A DNA stretch of 64,000 nt from Candidatus Rokuibacteriota bacterium (GTDB lineage: Bacteria > Methylomirabilota > Methylomirabilia > Rokubacteriales > CSP1-6), in contig JACPCW010000072.1 in NCBI GenBank assembly GCA_016184365.1, forward strand, positions 1 through 64,000, in the 5' to 3' direction. Positions 28,957-38,987 of the stretch are shown here, in pieces. The translations under genes were made by a program, and so were the position numbers. A model generated the notes under the pieces. That model did not search any database. It was not told the origin of the DNA and saw nothing but the letters and a program-made list of their open reading frames with translations. Each line of letters begins with the position of its first letter. Position 1 is the stretch's first letter.

Positions 28957-29664
28957 CTATAACAACGCGTTCGCGGACACCCGCGCCAGTAAGCGCTTCG
29001 CCAGCTCCGGCCCGCGCGCCTCCGCCTCGTGCTTGAAGTACACGTACGCGTCGCGCCACTCCGGTCGCTGCACGGACGCGGCCCAGCGATCGAGCTCGTC
29101 GTCGGTGTAGCCGGCGTCACGCAGCCGCAGATAGCCCCACGACGCCGTCGCGACGTCGGGCGTGGTGCCGGCGTCCGTGTCGGCGATGCAGAGCGCCGCG
29201 TCGCGGGCGCGCAGCACGTCGTACACGTCGTCGGCGAACCACGAGGCATGGCGGAACTCGAGTGCGACGCGAAGACCCGGCGGGAGCAGCGCCAGCAGCG
29301 CGGCGAGACGGGCCGTCTCTTTCTTGAAGGTCGGCGGCAGCTGGAAGAACAGCGGGCCGAGCTTCGGGCCGAGCGTCGCGGCCACGTCGGCGAAGCGGCG
29401 CGCGGGATCGTCGACGTCGATGAGCCGCTTCAGGTGCGTGATCCGCTGCGGCGCCTTGAGCGTGAAGACGAAGCGGGCCGGTGTCGCCGCCGCCCACGAC
29501 GCGACCGTCGCTTCCGTCGGCATCCGGTAGAAGCTCGCGTTGATCTCGACGGTGCCGAAGCGCTCGGCGTAGTACGCGAGCATCGCCTTCTGCGGCAGGT
29601 CGGTCGGATAGAAGTGGCCGCGCCACTCCGGGTAGTTGTAGCCCGACGTGCCGACCCGGATCAC
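28957..29664 (-). CDS. DUF72 (YecE-like) family protein
   Basis: 235 residues, a TIM-barrel family of unknown activity. The typical opening IRVGTSGYNYPEWRGHFYP, the EINASFYRMPT strand, FTLKAPQRITH, PLFFQLPP and VALEFRHASW are all present, as is the late FKHEAEARGPELAKRL. The start overlaps the end of the upstream glycosyltransferase by four bases, so they are co-transcribed. Confidence 0.9.
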   Translation of the reverse strand: MIRVGTSGYNYPEWRGHFYPTDLPQKAMLAYYAERFGTVEINASFYRMPTEATVASWAAATPARFVFTLKAPQRITHLKRLIDVDDPARRFADVAATLGPKLGPLFFQLPPTFKKETARLAALLALLPPGLRVALEFRHASWFADDVYDVLRARDAALCIADTDAGTTPDVATASWGYLRLRDAGYTDDELDRWAASVQRPEWRDAYVYFKHEAEARGPELAKRLLARVSANALL

Positions 29665-30754
29665 GGCCGGCCGAGGAGCTCCCGGTAGACCGCCGTCGTG
29701 CGCGTCATCACCGCGTCGATCGACTGGTCGTCGCGGACCGCCGCGCCGCCCGCCCGCGCCATGTCTCGTGCGCGGTCCGGGTCGTTCAGCAGCGCGAGAA
29801 TCGCGGCCGCGAGGGCAGGGCCGTCGGCCGGCGGCACCAGGCGGCCGGTGACGCCGTCGCGGATGACTTCCGGACTGCCGCCGACGGTCGTCGCGACGAC
29901 AGGGGTGCCGACGGCGAGCGCCTGGAGAATGACCTGGGACGTCGCTTCCGACTTGATCGACGGCAGCGCGAGGATGTCGAGCGCGGCGAGGACTTCGGGA
30001 ATGTCGCGCCGGAAGCCGACCATGAGGACCTCGCGCTCGAGCCCCGTCTCGCGCACACGACGCTGGATGTCGTCGAACCCGACGCCGGCGCCGACGATGA
30101 GGAACCGCGCGTCCGGCCGGACGGCCAGGATCTCGCGCGCCGCTTCGAGGAAGTACCGATGGCCTTTCGAGCCGCGCACGTTCGCGACGATGCCGACGAG
30201 CGGCCCGTGCAGGCCGAGCTCGTCGCGCACGCCCTTGCCGGACACGCCGGGGTGGAAGCGCTCGAGGTCGACGCCGGCGGTGATCGCGACGACACGACTC
30301 GCGGCGATGCCGGCATCGCGCACGAGCCCGGCCGCCCGGTCGCCGCTCGCGATGATGCGGTCGGCCAGGCGATAGACGAGCGCGCTCGTGATCGGGATGG
30401 TGACGTGCCGGCTGCGGACGACGGGCAGGCGGAGCGACTTCGCGGCGAGGCCGCCGAGCCAGCTGTCGACCGAGCTGTGCGTGTGGACGAGCGCCACGCC
30501 GCGCTCGCGCATCAGGCGTCTCAGGGTCCGGAAGGCAGACAGCTCCGTCGCTCCCCGCATGCGGAGCGGGACCATCGGCACATCGTACGAAGACGCTTCG
30601 CGCGCGAGCGCGGTCCCGGGCTGGCAGACGACGAGCGTGCGCCAGCCGTGGACGAGAAGCCAGCGCGCCTCGGCCAGGATGCGAATCTCCTGACCGCCGA
30701 AGCCGACCGAAGCCTCAGTGTGAAGGACGAGAGGCGGAGTGGGCGCGGTCGCTG

Positions 30755-30761
<7 letters not shown>
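29661..30761 (-). CDS. GT4-type glycosyltransferase, start uncertain
   Basis: GT-B retaining glycosyltransferase. The N-terminal half has HTEASVGFGGQEIRILAEA and VVRSRHVTIPI. The donor-binding half has VGIVANVRGSKGHRYFLEA, then EVLMVGFRRDIPEVL and the E-x7-E region SIKSEATSQVILQALAVGTPVVA. The conserved N-terminus lies upstream of the first ATG/GTG (GTG at 30581). Between that codon and the stop of the RRM gene there is no ATG, GTG or TTG in frame, only a CTG at 30761. Either translation starts at a rare codon, the start lies inside the RRM gene, or the true start has been lost. Coordinates take the CTG. Confidence 0.75.
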
Positions 30762-31117
<356 letters not shown>

Positions 31118-31233
31118 GAGAGGGCTCCTTTTTCGAACCGAGCGGGAGGCGAGTTCACCGTGAACCGACGACCGCCCGAACGGTTCGAAGTATACAGCAG
31201 GACGTCAACGTGCAAATGGGCCGCGATCGATTG

Positions 31234-31248
31234 GGGAAAACTTTTCCC
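31234..31248. promoter_or_regulatory. 15-base perfect palindrome, possible operator
   Basis: GGGAAAACTTTTCCC is perfectly symmetrical about its central C and is the most AT-rich spot of its neighbourhood. It lies between the divergent RRM gene and the small CxxC gene. Its size suits a dimeric repressor or activator. No regulator can be named. Confidence 0.45.
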
Positions 31249-31317
31249 GTTGCGCGCTGCGCCGTATCTGCCCGAATCTTCCCGGGAGCCTCCGGCGACG
31301 GGCGCCGACATCCAACC

Positions 31318-31545
31318 GTGACCGAACGCACACCGCTGTCCCAGGCCCTGGGTTTCCTGCGCGAGCAGGCCGGCATCGCCTTCTGCTTCGACTGTCTCGC
31401 CAACGCGATCGGCGCGACGACGCGGGACCTCGCGGAGCCTCTGCGGCGGGTCGTCCCGCGCACGGGGTCGCCCATCGATCTCGGACGCGGGCGGTGCAGC
31501 GTGTGTCGGTCGGAGACCGAGGTCGCGCGCCACACGCTACACTAG
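31318..31545 (+). CDS. Small CxxC...CxxC protein (family in this window)
   Basis: 75 residues from the GTG at 31318. FCFDCLANAIG near 21-31 and GRCSVCRSETEVAR near 57-70 repeat the layout of the proteins at 20892 and 40579: an N-terminal helix, CxxC-L/I-x-x-A-I/L, a helical middle, then RC-x-x-C. It ends 7 bases before the TTG start of a membrane histidine kinase, so it may be part of that operon. Confidence 0.65.
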   Translation: MTERTPLSQALGFLREQAGIAFCFDCLANAIGATTRDLAEPLRRVVPRTGSPIDLGRGRCSVCRSETEVARHTLH

Positions 31546-31552
31546 GGCCGCT

Positions 31553-32834
31553 TTGACGATTGCCGAGCGCAGGCCCTGGCAGGCGGTCCTCCGTCTTCTC
31601 GAGCGCGACGAGCGAGTGTTCGCCGGTCTGCTCGCCATCGCGATGGTCGGCGGTCTCGCCACGATCGGACTCATCCCGCTCCGTCCCCGCTATCGCATCG
31701 ACCTCGTGTCGCTGGTCTTCTGGTTCACGGCGTACAAGGTCGGCGTCTTCGCGCTCGTCACCGTCAAGCCGCGGGCGACCCGCGGCATCTTCCTCTGCGC
31801 GCTGGCCGTCGATCTCGTGCTCGTGTTCGTGCTCCTCTGTCTCACGGGCGGCGGCGACAGCTTCTACTACGCGCTCTTCTTTCCGCTCGTCGGCGTCAAC
31901 GCGTACTACTTCGGGCCCCGGATCGCCGGCGTCGCCGCGCTCACGGCCGGCGCGCTCTTCGCGCTGGCGGGGTGGCTCGTGCCGCCGTGGGTCGGCTGGC
32001 CGTCCGTGCTGTTCCTGTCCGTCGGCTGGGGGCTGCCGGCCGTGTTCCTCGGGTACGTCGCCGAGCGCGAGCGGCACGCGCGCGAGGAAGTCGATCAGCT
32101 GAACCTCGAGCTCAAGGGCACGCTGACGCGGCTGCAGGCCACGCAGCACGAGCTGCTCGTCTCGGAGCGGATGGCCACGGTCGGTCGGCTGTCGTTGAAG
32201 GTCGCCCACGAGGTCCGCAACCCGATCAGCGCGATCGAGCTGAACGCCGAGATGCTCCAGGAGATCGTCGGCGGCCAGCCGGGCGCGGAGATGGAGGAGG
32301 CGAAGCACCTCGTCGCCGCGATCCGCGACCAGGTCTCGGCGCTCGATGCGCTGACCGAGGAATACCTGGCGTTCGCGCGGTTCCCGCGCCCTCAGTTCGA
32401 GGAGGAGTCGGTGAACCAGCTCGTCGAGGAGCTCGCCGAGTTCGTGCGGCCGGTTGCCCTGCGCCAGGGGCTCAGCGTGCGCGCCGAGACGGATCCGAAC
32501 GTGCCGACGATGGAGATCGACCGCGGGCTCCTGCGCCAGGCGATCCTCAATCTCGTGAAGAACGCCTTCGAGGCGCTGTCGCGCGGCGGCGAGGTGACGA
32601 TCGGAAGCCGTCTCGATGGCGAGGCGGTCGAGATCGCAGTGTCCGACACCGGGCCTGGCATCACCACCGAAGTCGCCGAGCGCTTGTTCGAGCCGTTCTT
32701 CACGACGAAGCCGCAGGGCACGGGATTGGGTCTCGGCATCGCGCGCCAGATCACGGAGGAGCACGGCGGCGAGCTCCGGTGGCGTAACGGTCCGGAGCGC
32801 GGAGTGACGTTCACGATCCGCCTCCCGGTGAAGC

Positions 32835-32851
<17 letters not shown>
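31553..32851 (+). CDS. Membrane-bound sensor histidine kinase
   Basis: 432 residues, TTG start. Five or six membrane segments fill residues about 22-170 with no sizeable periplasmic domain, so the membrane itself or a small membrane ligand is probably sensed. A coiled coil (about 172-205) leads to HisKA with H in LSLKVAHEVRNPISAIE. The ATPase domain has AILNLVKNAFEAL, VSDTGPGIT, LFEPFFTTK and GTGLGLGIAR. The NtrB-like kinase core fits its partner, the NtrC-type regulator that starts inside its last codons. Confidence 0.93.
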
Positions 32852-34235
<1,384 letters not shown>

Positions 34236-34282
34236 CTCGCCGGACGCGATCCACCCCGCTCTGCCTTCGCCGGCGTCGCTGG

Positions 34283-34528
34283 TCAGCGACCGCGCACGGT
34301 GAGGACGGGGCACGGCGAGATCGCGACGATGCGCTCGGCCACGCTGCCCAGCAGGAGCTTACGCAGTCCGGTCCGTCCATGCGTGCCGACCACCACGAGG
34401 TCGGCCGCGCTGCGCTTCGCCGCGCGAGCGATCGCATCACGGGGATTTCCCTCCACGAGGCGAGTCGTCACGCGCACCCCGGCCGTCTTCGCCCTCCGGC
34501 CGAGCGTCTCGATGCGTTTCGCCGCCAT
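34283..34528 (-). pseudogene. C-terminal half of a universal stress protein
   Basis: From [20 protein letters not shown] to the end this is the C-terminal 81 residues of a UspA protein, including the nucleotide-binding run [20 protein letters not shown] and CPVLTVR. The N-terminal 60 residues, with the ATP-binding strand (I-L-V-A-x-D), are missing. The open frame continues upstream to 34753 but encodes an unrelated Cys-rich stretch ([17 protein letters not shown]). It is either a truncated gene or a chimera; nucleotide binding by the fragment alone is unlikely. Confidence 0.6.
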
Positions 34529-34753
34529 CAGTCGTTCTCCTCGGGTGTTCGCCGCCTCGAAGGCCTTCGCGGTGCAACCCGGCCGCCAGGAGCTCACGGG
34601 CGCCTCGCCGCGGCAGTTCTTACAGTCCGCGAGTCCGCGGCGTCGGCATTGCAGCCAGAGCGCGGAGAGGTATGTCCATGTTGCAGGACGGGACGGGGCC
34701 GACATGTGACATCGAGGCTGCAAGCTTTGGGCCTCGTACCTTCGCAACGCCAC

Positions 34754-34769
34754 TGGCCTTACGGTTGCA
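34754..34769 (+). promoter_or_regulatory. Candidate sigma-54 (-24/-12) promoter
   Basis: TGGCCTTACGGTTGCA has the TGGC and TTGCA elements at exact -24/-12 spacing (8 of 11 core positions). The predicted start near 34780 leaves a 16-base leader that contains the GGAGGT ribosome site of the gene at 34796. It lies 520 bases after the NtrC-type regulator gene. Confidence 0.5.
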
Positions 34770-34795
34770 ACGACGTGTCGTGGAGGTCTCGTGTC

Positions 34796-35320
34796 ATGCG
34801 CCTCACGCGGGGATGGACGCAGCGCCGCATTCCGGAGCGTCCGACCCTTCAGGTCGCGATCATCGGCGGGCTGGCGGCGACGTCGCTGATGACGCCCGTC
34901 GCGTACGTTTCCGCCCTCCAGCCGCTGGACTTCGCGGCGATGCTCGGCTCACTCGTGACGGGCGAGACGACGGTGTCCGTGTCCGGCGCGTGGCTCGCCG
35001 GAATGCTGCTTCACTTCGTGAACGGCTCGCTCGTCTTCCCTGCGGTCTATGCGTTCGTTCTCTACCCCGTTCTTCCGGGTCGTCCATGGCTCAAAGGCGC
35101 CACGTACGGCGTTGCGCTCTGGGCGCTGGCGCAGGCGCTGGTGATGCCGCTCGCCGGGATGGGGTTCTTCTCGCAGGGCGCGCCGCGTCCCATGGCCGCG
35201 CTCGCCTGGAGCCTTGGCAGTCACCTGCTCTACGGTCTCGTCCTCGGAGCGCTGGTGGCGCCGTGGCTCGTGCGATTCATCGAAGAAGAGGAGCGCGAGG
35301 TGCAGCGCCGGGCGGCGTGA
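34796..35320 (+). CDS. Membrane protein of unknown function (DUF6789-like)
   Basis: 174 residues with four membrane segments (about 20-45, 60-85, 95-125, 140-165). Notable strings are [34 protein letters not shown] and [15 protein letters not shown]. The tail is charged ([14 protein letters not shown]). The layout resembles small bacterial membrane proteins of the DUF6789 type; this is a weak match from memory. The ATG at 34796 has a GGAGGT site nine bases upstream and the sigma-54-like promoter before it. Confidence 0.75.
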   Translation: MRLTRGWTQRRIPERPTLQVAIIGGLAATSLMTPVAYVSALQPLDFAAMLGSLVTGETTVSVSGAWLAGMLLHFVNGSLVFPAVYAFVLYPVLPGRPWLKGATYGVALWALAQALVMPLAGMGFFSQGAPRPMAALAWSLGSHLLYGLVLGALVAPWLVRFIEEEEREVQRRAA

Positions 35321-35344
35321 CGGAGCGCGCCGCACCTCGTGCCT

Positions 35345-35527
35345 TCAGCTCGCTTTCCGCGAGCGCTGGTGATTCGTCCCGGTATCGCCGGTCGTCGAGG
35401 AAGCCCGCAGCGCGCGCCGCTTCAGCGCGCGCCTGACGGCCATGACCGCCAGGACGAAGGCGATGATGCCGAGCGCGAGGGACATCGTGACGGCATCGAC
35501 GTGCGTCGGTGTAGCTCTTGCCGTCAT
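35345..35527 (-). CDS. Small single-pass membrane protein
   Basis: 60 residues from the ATG at 35527, or 46 from ATG 35485. One membrane segment (SLALGIIAFVLAVMAVRRAL) is followed by a basic, Ser/Thr-rich tail. It is convergent with the gene at 34796. Nothing points to a function. It may be genuine because small proteins of this plan are common, but the evidence is only the hydrophobic stretch. Confidence 0.4.
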   Translation of the reverse strand: MTARATPTHVDAVTMSLALGIIAFVLAVMAVRRALKRRALRASSTTGDTGTNHQRSRKAS

Positions 35528-35559
35528 GTGTCGCGGGGTGATACTTTCGCGGTCCGCGC

Positions 35560-35952
35560 ATGCAGACCACCCCACTGGACCAGGTGTCCATCCTCGTCGT
35601 CGACGATCACGACGACACGCGAGCCTTGCTGCAATTCGTGCTGCTCGACGCCGGCGCGCTCGTCCAGACGGTCTCGAGCGCGGAGCGCGCCCACCAGGCG
35701 CTGCAGATCGCGGTGCCCGACGTCGTCATCGTCGATCTCGAGCTCACCGGCCGGGACGGTTACTGGGTCCTCGGCGCCATCCGTGCGTTGAATGCCAGCA
35801 AGCGTGTCCGGGTCATCGCCGGGACGGCGCACGTGTCAGCGAGCGAACGCGCGCGCGCGCTCGCTGCCGGATTCGACGGCTTCCTGACGAAGCCGTTCGC
35901 GCCGGACGAGCTCGTCACGCTGATCGCGGCGCTCGTTCGCGACCCGCGCTAG
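35560..35952 (+). CDS. Stand-alone response regulator receiver domain
   Basis: 130 residues: ILVVDDHDDTRALL, acceptor D in VVIVDLELTGRDGYW, A/T region VIAGTAHVS and K in FLTKPFAPDEL. No output domain. This is the third single receiver in the window (also 7035 and 17396). A weak -24/-12-like pattern (CGGTGTAGCTCTTGC) lies at 35507-35521. Confidence 0.88.
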   Translation: MQTTPLDQVSILVVDDHDDTRALLQFVLLDAGALVQTVSSAERAHQALQIAVPDVVIVDLELTGRDGYWVLGAIRALNASKRVRVIAGTAHVSASERARALAAGFDGFLTKPFAPDELVTLIAALVRDPR

Positions 35953-36019
35953 TCGACGCGACGGTCGCCCCCGTCGATCACGCCGCGCGGCGGCCCGCCG
36001 GCCTCGCAACCGGGGTCGG

Positions 36020-36035
36020 CGGCAGGGCCCTTGCT
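36020..36035 (+). promoter_or_regulatory. Candidate sigma-54 (-24/-12) promoter
   Basis: CGGCAGGGCCCTTGCT matches 9 of 11 core positions, GG at 36021-36022 and GC at 36033-36034. The predicted start lies about two bases before the ATG at 36048, so the leader would be almost absent. Confidence 0.4.
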
Positions 36036-36047
36036 CGATCAGGCCGT

Positions 36048-36596
36048 ATGCGCGCGCGCAGCGGAATCGCCGCGTGGCTCCTGGCGCTGGCCTGTGTCGT
36101 CGGCGCGTGCGACTCCGGTCACGCGCCGGCGGGCTGGGCCGAGCGTCGCGGTCTGGCCGGCGGCGGACCCGTGCCCGATCAGCCGCTGACCGATCCGCGC
36201 AACGACGCGCCGTCGACGGTGATGAAACCGGGGCAGGCCCGGTTCTGGCTCGGCCTCACCGTCGCGCTCGTCGCGCTCGGCGGGTTCAGCGTCGCCGTGC
36301 TCATTCCGATGCTCGAAGCGCGGCAGCGCACGCGCCGCCGCGGCGACGACGTGCAGCAGGCCGTCGTCCTCCGACTCGGCCGGGAGTCGCGCTTCGCGCA
36401 GGCGGCCGTTGCGCCGACGCCGGAGATCGGCTTCTGGCGCAACGAAGTCCGGCTGGTCGTGAGCGGTGAGGTGGCGTCGGAGGCCGACCGCCGGCGCGCG
36501 CTCGACGTCGTCAGGGAAGAGGCGGCGCGCGCGCCGGTCACGATCCGCGTCGTCGATCGACTCGCGGTTCAGTCCGACCGTCGCGCCGCCGGCTGA
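36048..36596 (+). CDS. Lipoprotein-like membrane protein with a BON-like C-terminal region
   Basis: 182 residues. The signal sequence has a lipobox (VVGAC, cysteine 21). A Gly/Pro-rich spacer leads to a membrane segment at about 66-90 (ARFWLGLTVALVALGGFSVAVLIP). The C-terminal part (about 130-175) reads NEVRLVVSGEVASEADRRRALDVVREEA and VTIRVVDRLAV, the alpha/beta pattern of a BON domain, which binds membranes or peptidoglycan. The gene at 37783 encodes a shorter protein with the same C-terminal plan. Confidence 0.65.
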   Translation: MRARSGIAAWLLALACVVGACDSGHAPAGWAERRGLAGGGPVPDQPLTDPRNDAPSTVMKPGQARFWLGLTVALVALGGFSVAVLIPMLEARQRTRRRGDDVQQAVVLRLGRESRFAQAAVAPTPEIGFWRNEVRLVVSGEVASEADRRRALDVVREEAARAPVTIRVVDRLAVQSDRRAAG

Positions 36597-36624
36597 CACC
36601 GGCCTGTTCGTGGGACCATGGGCC

Positions 36625-37638
36625 ATGCCTGACGCCACGAACCTCACGATCGTGCTGAAGAGCCATCCCGTCGGTGCGCCGCGTCCCGCCGACTTCGCGC
36701 TCGTCCGCGACCCGATTCCCAAGCCCGGAGCGGGTGAAGTCCTGTGTCGCACGATCTACCTCTCGCTCGATCCGTACATGCGCGGACGCATCAGCGGCGT
36801 CCGCTCGTATGCCGCGCCCGTCGAGATCGGGCAGGTCATCGTCGGCGGCACGGTCAGCGAGGTCGTCGAGTCGAATCATCCGCGCTTCCAGCGCGGCGAC
36901 GTCGTCGTCGGCTACGACGGCTGGCAGGCATACGCGGTGTCGAACGGCGCCGGAATGCGGACGCTCGACCGGGCGGCGGCGCCGATCTCGACCGCGCTCG
37001 GCGTGCTCGGCATGCCGGGGCTCACGGCGTACGTCGGTCTGCTCGACATCGGTCGCCCGCAGCGCGGCGAGACGGTCGTCGTGTCCGCGGCATCCGGCGC
37101 GGTCGGCTCGATCGTCGGCCAGCTCGCGAAGGCGGAAGGCTGCCGGGCCGTCGGCACCGCCGGGACCGACGAGAAGTGCCGCTACGTCGTCGACGAGCTC
37201 GGCTTCGACGCGTGCGTGAACTATCGGCAGGGGCTGCCGGCGTCGCTGGCCGCGGCGTGTCCGAACGGGATCGACGTGTACTTCGAGAACGTCGGCGGCC
37301 CGGTGCTGGACGCGGTGCTCGCGCTCGCGAACCAGGGCGCGCGCATTCCGCTGTGCGGTCTGATCTCGGAGTACAACGCGACGTCGCCCGTGCCGGGACC
37401 GAACTGGCGCCCGCTCCTCGCCAAGCGGATCCGCGTCCAGGGCTTCATCGTGTCGGACCACCTCGATCGGGCACCCGCCTTCCTCGAGGACCTGACGCCG
37501 CGCGTTCGCGACGGCCGGCTCAAGTACCGCGAGGACGTCGTCGACGGGCTCGAGAACGCGCCGGCCGCGTTCATCGGGCTCCTCCAGGGCAAGAATTTCG
37601 GCAAGCTGATCGTCCGCGTCGGTCCGGAGCCGGCCTGA
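36625..37638 (+). CDS. NADP-dependent medium-chain reductase (CurA/leukotriene B4 dehydrogenase type)
   Basis: 337 residues, zinc-free MDR family. The N-terminus has LSLDPYMRGRISGVRSYAAPVE, and the catalytic core GMPGLTAYVGLLDIG. NADPH is bound by VVSAASGAVGSIVGQLAKAEGCRAVG (AASGAVGS glycine motif). YFENVGGPVLDAVL and QGFIVSDH are typical of the group. It reduces the C=C bond of alpha,beta-unsaturated ketones or aldehydes. It lies between the two BON-like protein genes and has no obvious pathway neighbours. Confidence 0.92.
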   Translation: MPDATNLTIVLKSHPVGAPRPADFALVRDPIPKPGAGEVLCRTIYLSLDPYMRGRISGVRSYAAPVEIGQVIVGGTVSEVVESNHPRFQRGDVVVGYDGWQAYAVSNGAGMRTLDRAAAPISTALGVLGMPGLTAYVGLLDIGRPQRGETVVVSAASGAVGSIVGQLAKAEGCRAVGTAGTDEKCRYVVDELGFDACVNYRQGLPASLAAACPNGIDVYFENVGGPVLDAVLALANQGARIPLCGLISEYNATSPVPGPNWRPLLAKRIRVQGFIVSDHLDRAPAFLEDLTPRVRDGRLKYREDVVDGLENAPAAFIGLLQGKNFGKLIVRVGPEPA

Positions 37639-37753
37639 CGACGGGCGCCGCGGCTCCGCTTTTGACACCGGCTTGCCTGAAGTAGGCAGGCAGTTCGCCC
37701 GCGCCGCGTCGCCTGCCGGGTGCGATCGTCCAGCGTTTCGCGACCTTATCCGT

Positions 37754-37769
37754 CGGCGAGGAAATTGCT
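37754..37769 (+). promoter_or_regulatory. Candidate sigma-54 (-24/-12) promoter
   Basis: CGGCGAGGAAATTGCT matches 8 of 11 core positions with correct spacing and an AT-rich spacer. The predicted start is about three bases before the ATG at 37783. Confidence 0.4.
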
Positions 37770-37782
37770 AGCGTGCGATCGC

Positions 37783-38139
37783 ATGGAGACCGCGCACTCG
37801 CTCTGGACCCTGACGATGTTGCTGGTTTCGACCGTCGCGACGTCGGCGGGCATCTGGGTGTTCGAGGGGCGCCGGCGCGCGCGCCAGCAGGCGGCCGCGC
37901 TCGAACACAGCATCAACGGCCGTCTCAGCCGGGACGCGTCGCTGTCCGGCCTCCGGATCGTGCCGCGGCCACAGGTGCGCTCCTGGATCGGCGACATCGA
38001 CCTGAGTCTCGACGGCGTCGTCTCGTCCGATGCGGAGCGGTCACGCGTGCTCGCGATCGCCGACGAGGAGCTCGGACTGCTGCCGGCGCGCGCCCGCGTG
38101 GTCGACCGTCTGCGCATCGGGCCGCCGCGCGCGGCCTGA
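37783..38139 (+). CDS. Small membrane protein with a BON-like C-terminal region
   Basis: 118 residues. One N-terminal membrane segment (LWTLTMLLVSTVATSAGIWVFE), a basic linker (GRRRARQQ) and a C-terminal region ending DIDLSLDGVVSSDAERSRVL and ARARVVDRLRIG. The end resembles the C-terminus of the protein at 36048 (short strand, D/E-rich helix, then RVVDRL). The function is unknown; an envelope role is likely from the topology. Confidence 0.6.
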   Translation: METAHSLWTLTMLLVSTVATSAGIWVFEGRRRARQQAAALEHSINGRLSRDASLSGLRIVPRPQVRSWIGDIDLSLDGVVSSDAERSRVLAIADEELGLLPARARVVDRLRIGPPRAA

Positions 38140-38141
38140 CC

Positions 38142-38987
38142 CTAAACGCCCGCAAGCCGCGCGAGCTCGGCGAACGACGTCACGATCGCGTCCGCGCGCG
38201 CGTCCGGCGGCGCGCCCTCAGGCGCGTACAGCACCGTGCGCATGCCCACGCGGCGACCGCCTTCGATGTCCGACGGCAGGCTGTCTCCCACCATGGCGGC
38301 TTCGTGCGCGGCGAGCCCCAGGCGCTTGAGCGCCATGTGGAACAGCGGGGCTTCGGGCTTGCCGACGACGATCGGCTGCACCCCCGCCGCCGCGGCGACC
38401 GCCGCGATGATCGCGCCGCACCCGGGAAGGAACTCGCCGCCCTCCACGGGAAGTCGCGGATCGACGTTCGGCGTGACGAGCGGCGCGCCGGCCGCGGCAG
38501 CGCGCGCGGCGACGGTCAGCCGCTCGTAGGACAGATCGAAGTCGTTGCCGACGGCGACGACCGTGGCGCGGCGGTAGTCCTTCACGTCGACGATCTCGTG
38601 CCCGGCGCGGCGCACCATGTCCGCGAGCTCGTCGGCGCCGATCACCAGCACGCGTGAGCGTCCGAACCGCTCCGCGATCGTCTCGCCGATGATGTCGAGC
38701 GGCGTGAGCGTGGCGTCGCCCGCCGTGACGCCGAGCCCTTCGAGCTTTCGACGGATGTCGGCGCCCGTCGCGCGGGAGTTGTTGGTGATGAAGCCGAGCT
38801 TGCGGCCGGCGGCGTGCAGCGCGCGCAGACAGTCGCCGGCGCCGGGGCTCAGAACATCGCCGGTCCAGACGCAGCCGTCGAGGTCGAACACGAACCCGCG
38901 CAGGTAGCGGAGCGCCCCGGGTCCCCCGGGGCGCTCCGAGGGCGGGGGGGGGGGGGGGGCCATGTCGGGGCCCCCCACGTCAATCAC
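38142..38987 (-). CDS. HAD-IIA family phosphatase (NagD/phosphoglycolate type)
   Basis: 281 residues. The catalytic DLDG is in RGFVFDLDGCVWTGD, followed by FITNNSRATG, the C2-cap region TPNVDPRLPVEGGEFLPG, and the lysine and acidic loop in VVGKPEAPLF and MVGDSLPSDIEGG. It dephosphorylates small metabolites (glycolate phosphate, glycerol phosphate, nucleotides). The GTG at 38987 sits inside the end of the glycosyltransferase gene (8-base overlap). The first about 25 residues (GGPDMAPPPPPPSERPGG) are encoded by palindromic repeat R3, including a 16-base homopolymer. An internal start after the repeat is possible. Confidence 0.88.
   Translation of the reverse strand: MIDVGGPDMAPPPPPPSERPGGPGALRYLRGFVFDLDGCVWTGDVLSPGAGDCLRALHAAGRKLGFITNNSRATGADIRRKLEGLGVTAGDATLTPLDIIGETIAERFGRSRVLVIGADELADMVRRAGHEIVDVKDYRRATVVAVGNDFDLSYERLTVAARAAAAGAPLVTPNVDPRLPVEGGEFLPGCGAIIAAVAAAAGVQPIVVGKPEAPLFHMALKRLGLAAHEAAMVGDSLPSDIEGGRRVGMRTVLYAPEGAPPDARADAIVTSFAELARLAGV
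38909..38976 (-). repeat. Dispersed palindromic repeat, copy R3, with a 16-base G tract
   Basis: On the minus strand the head GGGGCCCCGACATGGCCCC is intact, the C-rich linker has grown to an uninterrupted run of 16 C (G on the plus strand, 38944-38959), and the hairpin AGCGCCCCGGG-gga-CCCGGGGCGCT is nearly perfect. It is placed exactly at the junction of the glycosyltransferase and HAD phosphatase genes and is translated in frame as the N-terminus of the latter. Confidence 0.85.

Noticed and set aside
35507..35521. Sigma-54 site before the receiver at 35560
   Set aside because: Only 7 of 11 core positions match; GG-N10-GC with this score is expected by chance, so it was not listed as a promoter. 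The same holds for patterns near 7488, 16743, 20810 and 21247.
38944..38959. Poly-G tract as a G-quadruplex regulator
   Set aside because: A run of 16 G could form one, but the tract is better explained as an expanded linker of the dispersed repeat; no evidence for a separate role.
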